Source: Talaromyces rugulosus
Lineage: Eukaryota > Ascomycota > Eurotiomycetes > Eurotiales > Trichocomaceae
Length of the DNA stretch: 64,000 nucleotides
Direction: 5' to 3'
Assembly (NCBI RefSeq): GCF_013368755.1
Contig: NC_049561.1
Coordinates: forward strand, 4,340,001 to 4,404,000
The notes below the pieces were generated by a model. It made no database searches, was not told where the DNA came from, and worked only from the letters and a program-made list of their open reading frames with translations. Shown here piece after piece: positions 57,494-64,000 of this stretch (position 1 is its first letter; each line of letters begins with the position of its first letter). A program made the position numbers and the translations under genes.

Positions 57494-59273
57494 ATGCCTT
57501 TGTCCCGGAAAAAGTCGTGCACCCAGTGCAGAGTCGCGAAGGTGCGATGTAACCTCCATCTTCCGTCGTGTTCTCGATGTTCCCAAAGAGCACTGTCATG
57601 CAGGTACGACAATATCAGCATAGGGCAATTAGCAACAGAGAGACCTTCTAAAAATACTGTAAGATGGACCAATGGCGTCTCTGATACTCCTGTGTCGGGC
57701 ACAACGGAACTCTCCCAGGCCGGCTACCCGGAAGCACTAAATTGTTCTAAATCTACGGCAACAGAAGTCCAGGATATTGCTATGAACACTGGACTATATG
57801 ACCAGGAGTTTATGGGTAATATTCCTGCAATGGATACCGGCTTGACTGAAGTGAGTTGTATGTTATCTGGACCTTCACCTGTCGACATGTCCAGCACTTC
57901 CGGAGCTCCAGATGTCAGATTCGACGAGATAGTGAGCTTAAACCCCCCATCACTTAACAAGACTTTAATCAAATAATCATAGAATTATACCCTCAACTTT
58001 GAAGAACCCTCCTCCCAAGACAACAGTTTGCAAAAGATTCTTCCGGCAAGCATGTTTGCTTCTTCACAGCCAACAACACAAGCCCTAACGCCAATGTCTC
58101 GGGGCTTCGTTTTGGACAGCCCAACTATGCAGAACAATTCTTCTTTGGTGTTCTCCGAAATAGGTGCAACAACTACCCCCCAACTACGGGAAGCAGTCAG
58201 TCTGGATTCCTGTCTTACGGCAAAGTCTATTTTAGGCCAAATAAGGTCGTACCCCCGAATGCTGATTAGTGGCGGCATTTTGCCTCCTTTTATCCATGCC
58301 GGGTGCATGGTTGGTGACTTGAAAGTTGGCTGTGTTACCAATGGGTGTCACGAATGCCTTTCAAAGCCCCTCGCAAATTGCGTAAGCCTCGTGCATATGT
58401 TTTATTCCAAGACGCCCACAAGCAGCGATTTAGTGTGGTCTACTATTTATGCAGAGCATATGCGATTGTATAAAGAGGTAGGTTACGCATCCTATGTAGC
58501 TATATATATATCCGGATTTTTGAATTTTGCACGATATTTACTAATCATTTGTCAAATTGTAGTTCCGAGAGTACGACGAGAACACCCTACTTGCCGCGGT
58601 TCAGTCCGCAACTATATACGTTCTCCTCCGGGTTCTAGAACCCAGCGTTGACAATGACTTGGTCACCTTCTTTTTCCAGTCGACTGGTGTAAACTCCCCT
58701 CTACTAGACAGATTTTCTGATTACTAAGAATTTTTTCTTTTTCTCTCCAGGAAATGGGTGCTAGGCTTTATCAAAAATACTATCTCGCCAGAAGAAAGAA
58801 TATCTCCACTTTTTCAACGCGAACAGAATGGATATTCTACGAGAGCATAGGAAGGTTCGAAACTCGGAATGATGGCCGAACTCTATAAATATTTGCTGAC
58901 TGTTTGAAGAGTTGTTTGTCTTCTTGGAACTATAGAGATGATTGTCAATGTCAACATTGGCCCTCCGACGCGCACTGCCTGTGAAGGGTCTGATTCCGTT
59001 CCATTGCCCTGCATTCGCGGCTTGTGGGAGTCGGAAAACGACAAGGTTTGGCAGCAGGAATACATGTCATTCCTCAACCAGAAAAAGAACAGCCATCCTT
59101 TGAATCTTGGACACTTGAGAAACTCCAAGTCCGGCATACCACGCAGCACAGGGCGGAATCATGACCTAGGTGATTGGTGCATGAATTTGGACTCTTTTGG
59201 GATGTTGGTCATGATGATTGCAAGGCTCGACCTGGACAGCAGAGAGCAGCTGACCATCCTCGGGATTTCATGA
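57494..59273 (+). CDS. Zn2Cys6 (binuclear zinc cluster) transcription factor
   Basis: Five exons (57494-57931, 57983-58477, 58563-58688, 58751-58854, 58910-59273), introns 51-85 bp, 508 residues. The first intron is a multiple of three and contains the only early stop codons. Seen: C9-x2-C12-x6-C19-x6-C26-x2-C29-x6-C36 (SCTQCRVAKVRC ... SCSRCSQRALSC), with basic residues between. A middle block reads GCHECLSKPLANCVSLVHMFY, and others read WSTIYAEHMRLYKEFREYDEN and STFSTRTEWIFYESIGR, which look like the regulatory region of short (AflR-sized) fungal cluster regulators. The reading over intron 4 (R-VVCLLGTIEMIVNVN) keeps frame. It probably regulates the divergent oxidoreductase and perhaps the aminotransferase downstream. 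Confidence 0.88.
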
Positions 59274-59640
59274 GCTCTTCTACCAGAGAGTACTGATACA
59301 AGGATGTACACACTGTATTAGTAACTATACAGTTCGATGGCGTCATTCTGGTATAGGTCTAGCTGCGGGATCGGCAGTCGGGCCTCTCCGCTTTCGGAGC
59401 CGCCCAGTCAGTCCAACCTTCAACATTGTCTCTTGCATGCGCGACTCCGGCATTTTTCTTCTCGATGAGTCAGAATCAGAGTCCAACACGGGCTTTTATG
59501 ACTGGTATTGCTCCTATTATTCACCTGTATAAATACTACCGGTAGTCCTGCTGGACACTAGAAACTAGAAACTTCCCATTTCGTTATTTTGCGGGGAACT
59601 TTTTTCTGCTGAAGAACCACGACAGAAGAGACGACAGACA
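59274..59640. other. Intergenic region with the aminotransferase promoter
   Basis: No gene. A TATA box is at 59528-59534, followed by a purine-rich leader to ATG 59641. Confidence 0.5.
59528..59534 (+). promoter_or_regulatory. TATA box of the aminotransferase gene
   Basis: TATAAAT lies 113 bp before the start codon at 59641. Confidence 0.55.
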
Positions 59641-60935
59641 ATGGCGTCGGATTTCCCTCCACCACCTGTGGATTCTATCGGTGAGTTTATTTATTCAATC
59701 TACGCAGGAATTTAAAGCAGTGCAGTTGTCTAATATTCGGCATCTTCCCTGGCAGACTGGAACAACGTCGGCTTCAAGGTCCGCGAAGGTAACGTCCACC
59801 CCTTGCCTCGACATCACAGCAGTTCCTCCAGACTAATCGCCATGTCTTTATGAAACAAACAGTCAACGGCCATGTCGAATCGCACTTTAGCTACACCGGC
59901 GGCGGTACCTGGTCCGAACCCAGGTTCGTCGCATCTCCTCACCTGCAAATCCACGGCATGGCGCCTGGTCTCAACTACGGTCAGCAAGCGTACGAAGGCA
60001 TAAAAGCCTTCAGGATGCCTCCGCAGCAGGGCTCAAAAATCACAATATTCAGACCAAACCGCAACGCGGGACGCATGCAGCGATCCGCAGACTTTGTCTC
60101 GATTCCGCATATCCCCGAGGAGCATTTCCTGCGATGCGTCAACCTGGCCGTCGCAGCCAACGCGGGCTTTGTGCCGCCACACGAGACCGGCGCTGCTATG
60201 TACATTCGGCCGTTGGTGTTTGGGTCCAGTGCACAACTAGGCCTGACCCCCGGCGATGAGTATACCTTTGTGGTGTTTGTCATGCCGACGGGCGTGTACC
60301 ACGGGGTGCATGGTGTCGACGCCCTCGTTCTCGAGGACTTTGATCGCGCTGCGCCAGAGGGCACTGGGTCGGCGAAAGTGGGCGGCAATTACGCGCCTGT
60401 CTTGCGTCACTCGCAAAAGGCGCATGCTGAAAAGTACGACATCACATTGCACCTGGACAGCAAGACGCGCAGCGAGATTGACGAGTTTTCGACGTCTGCA
60501 TTTATCGGCGTGCGCAAGGGAGCCGATGGCTCGGTTACACTCGTGACGCCTGATAGCAAGAATGTGATTGAGTCAGTCACGGCAGCGTCGGTGTGCGAGA
60601 TCGCCGCCAACGTGTTTGGCTACAAGGTCGAGAAGCGACGCATCCCATACGAGGAGCTCCCGGAGTTTGCAGAGGTGTTTGCTGCTGGTACGGCCGCCGC
60701 ACTCGTGCCCATCAAGTCGATCACGACGCTGTCGAAGAATGACAAGTTTGCCTTTGACGTGGGCGCCGATGAAAGCGGCGGTGAGGTGTGCCAGCAGCTG
60801 CTGAAGACGCTCAAGGGCATCCAGAACGGCACGGTCGAGGACAAGTTTGCCTGGAATTTCGAGGTTACAGCACCGCCAAAGGGCTTTGTTGACGGTGTTG
60901 GAGACGTGAATGGGAGTGCGACGAGTGTCCCTTGA
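59641..60935 (+). CDS. Branched-chain aminotransferase-like enzyme (TOXF type)
   Basis: Three exons (59641-59680, 59756-59788, 59863-60935), introns 75 and 74 bp, 381 residues. The two first exons are tiny (40 and 33 bp) but both junctions keep phase 1. Seen: GLNYGQQAYEGIKAFR (about 60-75), FRPNRNAGRMQRSA, YIRPLVFGSSAQLGL, and the PLP-lysine block GTGSAKVGGNYAP with K196. After it, where BCATs have E-E-x-x-x-S-N-x-F, it reads EIDEFSTSAFIGV. Fold class IV PLP enzymes of this kind transaminate branched-chain amino acids; the fungal TOXF-like subgroup occurs in toxin clusters. No mitochondrial presequence is evident, so it is likely cytosolic. It follows the zinc-cluster regulator on the same strand. 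Confidence 0.92.
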
Positions 60936-61195
60936 AAGATAATTTTGTGTCTATGTAGATTGCAAGAGAAACGAGAATTTGTTCGATTTATTTTCAATTG
61001 GTATTCTGAATTATTAATTCTACATTGTGCAATGGAGCCTTCTTCTAGACATGGATCACGTTTAACAGGGTGACTGCTACTCTGTCCAGAATAGATGGGC
61101 AAAAAAAAAAAGTACAAGAATGTGTTTACATACAACTCCATCCGACGTGTCAATTCACTTTCGCGGGTAGAAGCTTTAGAGAAACTCAACGGATT

Positions 61196-64000
61196 TCAGT
61201 GAGACCCAAAACCGTTACTGAACGGCATCTTCACCTTGCTTTTAGACATGACTTTCTCCTTGCCCGTCGGCAGAATGTCACCGCGGTCATCATTGTCGCT
61301 ATCATCGCCGTCAATGTCGTCGGAGTCGCTGCTTGACGGGAATTCAAACATGTCTTTGCGAATCTTTCTAGTGCCGTTTGCCGCAGGTTTAGCCATTGCC
61401 GCCGCCGCTGCTGCTGCTTTACTAGCTTCTTGTTCTCTGCGCATGTCTGCTCGAACCGATGAAAAGGTGTGCCGCTTGTTCATGTTGACTGGAGTCCAGC
61501 TGCTGTTGCTGCCAAAGGTGTGCTGCGACAAGATGTTGTCCTGTGGTTTGCCCAGTGTCTTTGGTTGTTTCTCTGTTCTGATGTGCTTAAATAAGTCATC
61601 GTCGCTGTCGTCATCATCGCTATCAGAATCCGAACTCGAGTCAAGGTTGAGTGAAAGATCGGAATCAGAGTCAGAGTCGGAATCAGGACCAGAATTGGGC
61701 TCCGGCTTAACGACAGCACTGAGTTTGGCCGGAGCAGGTTGGGTCTCCTCAGCCTCTGGTTCCTTTTTGGGTTCGATTAGGGATTCCGATTTCGAACCTG
61801 ATTCAGAGTCAGAATCCGAGTCAGAAGAGTCAGAAGAGTCGGAGACGGAATCGGAATCGGAATCGGAATCAGACAATCCTGAGGAACTCTCTGGTGCTTT
61901 TTCTGTAGTTTGTTGAATTTGGGGAGCAGGTGAGGATCCATGTTTAGAGGGAGACTCATTGTGTGCCAACTCCAACTCCGAATGCAACTGCTTCATGGCC
62001 ATGGAAGATTGAGAGGAGCTAAAGTCCGCAAGCTGCACTGGTGTTCTAGCACGCTGCACAGAACCTCCATGACGATGGCCATCTCCAGAGATTTCCTCCA
62101 TGTTCATTTGTGAAATTGTGCGTGTTGCTGCTTTCTTCTTTGGTGAGACGTCATTCGGAGTGACTTTGTCTGGAGTAGATCTGATTTTGTCCACGCGGAG
62201 AGTGCTGATTTCATCCCGAATTTTCTTCTCTGCTGGAGGCAAGCTGCTGTCTTCGGCCACAGGTGATTGCGCGCCAGTACTCTTTGACGGCGAAAGTTGA
62301 GGTTCGTGATCACCATCAGAACCGGTATTGAATTCGTCGACCCGCTCAAAGTCAGACAGAACATGTGATTTTCTCTTCGTGGTTGATTCTTTGGACTTCT
62401 CGCCGCTGGATTGCTCGGAACCAGCATGGTTTTTGACGCTGTCATTCTTTGCATCTGGGGTTGCTGACTTGGTAGAAGACTGTGAGGCATTGCTTCGTTT
62501 TCCAGGCGTGGCTTGTTTCTCAGCTAGCTCACCAGCATGATTGTTTTCTGTATGTTGGGTATTTGCCGTGGCTCTCTTTTTCTTTTTATCGCTGTTAATC
62601 TTCTGCCCTGCTTCCTTTTTGTATTTGTTAATTGTCTCTTGTGACACGTTAGAAGGCCAGACTATTTTAGGTGTTGTAGAAGCCGAACGATGCTTTTCAT
62701 CCGAGTTGACCGAAGAGGGAGTGCCTTTGCTTTGTGGGTGAACAGGCTTGGGCTCTGGGGGAACAGAGCGACGCTTTCCCTCTGAACCAATAGAAAAGGG
62801 GGTGCCTTTACCATGTGACTGAGCAGGTCTGGGTTCTGGAGAAATTGAGTGAAGCTTTTCTTCAGAAGAAGAATCTCCATTCTCTGGCGACTGAGCAAGC
62901 TTGGACGACGCCTTTGGTGCTGCTGTCTTTGCTGGCAAATTGCCATTCGGTTCGTCATCGACAAATGAAATGGAGCGGCGGACCCGGCTCCGGTCACTCA
63001 GGCCATCCTTGCGCAAGGCAGAACGAAGCTTGGATCCCGAATCAGTCTTTTCTGATCGAGATGGCGTCATGCTGCTCAATTGACTTGAAGATAGCTTTAT
63101 CTCTACCGCAGGCACGGGTGTTTTAGGGGCCGTGGATGTCGAGGCGACCCCAGCCACCGGCAGTTTTCGGTTTCGCCTTGGACTTTCAGTTATGCCAAAG
63201 CCTAGGCTGCCTTCGGGTACATATGCTGGTCGCACTGCGAAAAGGTTACCTCTTTGCGGGCTTGAGAAAGACAATCGTCGCACGCGAGGCTGAGAGGGGC
63301 TGGAAGAGAGAGGCCGGCCATGCATTTCCGCATCACTAGGCTGCAGGTGTTGCTTCTTGCGGGAAAGCGGTGTCGATGGCTCTGTTGAAAGCTCCAGTCG
63401 AGGCTCCTTCGGAGGGGGCAATTGGTCAGGACTTTGACGCTTTCGTTTAGTCGCGGTGTCTTGAAGAAGTTTGTCTTTGAAGCTAAAAGGTTTGTCGGTG
63501 CTAAAAGTACGTGAGACGCGAGTGGCCGAGTACTGTGGTTCTGGAACAGGTTCTGGAACATCGTCTGGATCCGACATGTCAATGTCACCATTTTGATCAC
63601 GCTCAAATTCCTCTGGTTCCTTGACTGGCTTTTTCTCCGCCTGCTGATGGGGCAACTCATGACTTTCAAGCTGAGGGCTCTTTTCACGAGAACCTGGAAG
63701 TTCCTGCAAAATGGATGTAGTCTGAGAATTTTTGACGATAGATTGCTGCATCTGTACGGTCAGATCTCCTTGCTGACCGGGCAACTCATGGTCTTCAGGT
63801 TCATGGCTCTTCTCACGAGGAGACCCTGGAACTTCTTGCAAAGGGGGTATAGTCTGGGAATCTTTGACGATAGATTGCTGCCTCTCTAGGTTCCGACTAG
63901 ATGCAGATGACCCACTTCGTCCTCTAGAAGAACGGTTTACACTGCGTTCTTCGTCAATTTGTTCAAGATGAGACGTATGTGAAGCTCTCCGGGGTTCTGG
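61196..64000 (-). CDS. C-terminal part of a large disordered Ser/Asp-rich protein (possibly Dnt1/Net1-like nucleolar)
   Basis: The frame is open from 61196 to the right edge, so the N-terminus is outside the window (about 934 residues visible). It is rich in Ser, Pro, Lys and Glu, with no folded domain visible. Features: a two-unit repeat near the visible start (QQSIVKxSQT ... LQExPGS ... HELPxQQ), basic patches such as TKRKRQSPD, short SLiM-like RRSISFVDD, RRLSFSSP, long acidic-Ser tracts (SDSDSDSDSVSDSSDSS, DDDDSDDDLF), and the C-terminal blocks NMNKRHTFSSVRADMRREQE and RKIRKDMFEFPSSSDSDD. The acidic Ser tracts are likely casein-kinase-2 sites. The general look fits nucleolar scaffold proteins of the Net1/Dnt1 kind in moulds, but the diagnostic N-terminal domain is not in view. 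Confidence 0.8.
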   Translation of the reverse strand, partial: PEPRRASHTSHLEQIDEERSVNRSSRGRSGSSASSRNLERQQSIVKDSQTIPPLQEVPGSPREKSHEPEDHELPGQQGDLTVQMQQSIVKNSQTTSILQELPGSREKSPQLESHELPHQQAEKKPVKEPEEFERDQNGDIDMSDPDDVPEPVPEPQYSATRVSRTFSTDKPFSFKDKLLQDTATKRKRQSPDQLPPPKEPRLELSTEPSTPLSRKKQHLQPSDAEMHGRPLSSSPSQPRVRRLSFSSPQRGNLFAVRPAYVPEGSLGFGITESPRRNRKLPVAGVASTSTAPKTPVPAVEIKLSSSQLSSMTPSRSEKTDSGSKLRSALRKDGLSDRSRVRRSISFVDDEPNGNLPAKTAAPKASSKLAQSPENGDSSSEEKLHSISPEPRPAQSHGKGTPFSIGSEGKRRSVPPEPKPVHPQSKGTPSSVNSDEKHRSASTTPKIVWPSNVSQETINKYKKEAGQKINSDKKKKRATANTQHTENNHAGELAEKQATPGKRSNASQSSTKSATPDAKNDSVKNHAGSEQSSGEKSKESTTKRKSHVLSDFERVDEFNTGSDGDHEPQLSPSKSTGAQSPVAEDSSLPPAEKKIRDEISTLRVDKIRSTPDKVTPNDVSPKKKAATRTISQMNMEEISGDGHRHGGSVQRARTPVQLADFSSSQSSMAMKQLHSELELAHNESPSKHGSSPAPQIQQTTEKAPESSSGLSDSDSDSDSVSDSSDSSDSDSDSESGSKSESLIEPKKEPEAEETQPAPAKLSAVVKPEPNSGPDSDSDSDSDLSLNLDSSSDSDSDDDDSDDDLFKHIRTEKQPKTLGKPQDNILSQHTFGSNSSWTPVNMNKRHTFSSVRADMRREQEASKAAAAAAAMAKPAANGTRKIRKDMFEFPSSSDSDDIDGDDSDNDDRGDILPTGKEKVMSKSKVKMPFSNGFGSH

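Noticed and set aside
61236..61916. 226-codon plus-strand frame
   Set aside because: It is antisense to the Ser/Asp tracts of the acidic protein; its composition is a mirror effect.

Overview
This window is eukaryotic and fungal, most probably from a filamentous ascomycete of the Eurotiomycetes (Aspergillus/Penicillium type). Genes are monocistronic, sit on both strands, and carry short GT-AG introns, mostly 50-120 bp and often with CTAAC-like branch sites. The families are typical of moulds: Dfg5-type GH76, GH55 glucanase, Bys1, PDR transporter, TRI12-type MFS, SAT4 rhodopsin-like protein, PRISE reductase and Zn2Cys6 regulator. The species cannot be told from the sequence alone. I found no rRNA, tRNA or CRISPR.

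Layout. At 1-3.1 kb lies a decayed gene on the minus strand, readable only across several frames. At 4-19 kb are cell-surface and secreted functions (GH76 mannosidase/transglycosidase, a DUF4874/DUF4832-like secreted protein, a Bys1-like protein, GH55 beta-1,3-glucanase), interspersed with an SDR, a DHA2 MFS pump, an isochorismatase-like hydrolase and a 67-residue small protein. At 21.7-26.4 kb three same-strand metabolic genes follow each other: zinc alcohol dehydrogenase, FAD monooxygenase and arylamine N-acetyltransferase. At 27.8-32.5 kb is a full-length PDR-type ABC transporter. At 34.2-41.7 kb are a six-exon rhodopsin-like membrane protein, a PRISE-type reductase followed by an interstitial telomere-like repeat, and a nine-exon TRI12-type MFS pump.

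At 41.7-46.2 kb is an AT-rich, gene-poor stretch with a 586-bp MITE-like element (23-bp perfect terminal inverted repeats, TA target duplication) and a three-exon gene for an 85-residue protein with a PPxY motif and a Cys-rich tail. At 46.2-52.2 kb are an epoxide-hydrolase-like enzyme, a PL7-like secreted protein and an eight-exon Ca2+/H+ exchanger. At 54.2-55.7 kb is an orphan gene with a possible 40-bp intron. At 55.9-60.9 kb are a Gfo/Idh/MocA oxidoreductase divergent from a Zn2Cys6 regulator, then a BCAT/TOXF-type aminotransferase. A partial acidic, low-complexity nuclear-type protein runs off the right edge.

The exon models were built by hand from splice signals and frame continuity, so every exon sum is divisible by three, but none has transcript support. 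Functional links such as the monooxygenase/acetyltransferase neighbourhood and the regulator/oxidoreductase/aminotransferase trio are inferences from proximity. No complete secondary-metabolite cluster is present because there is no PKS, NRPS or terpene synthase.
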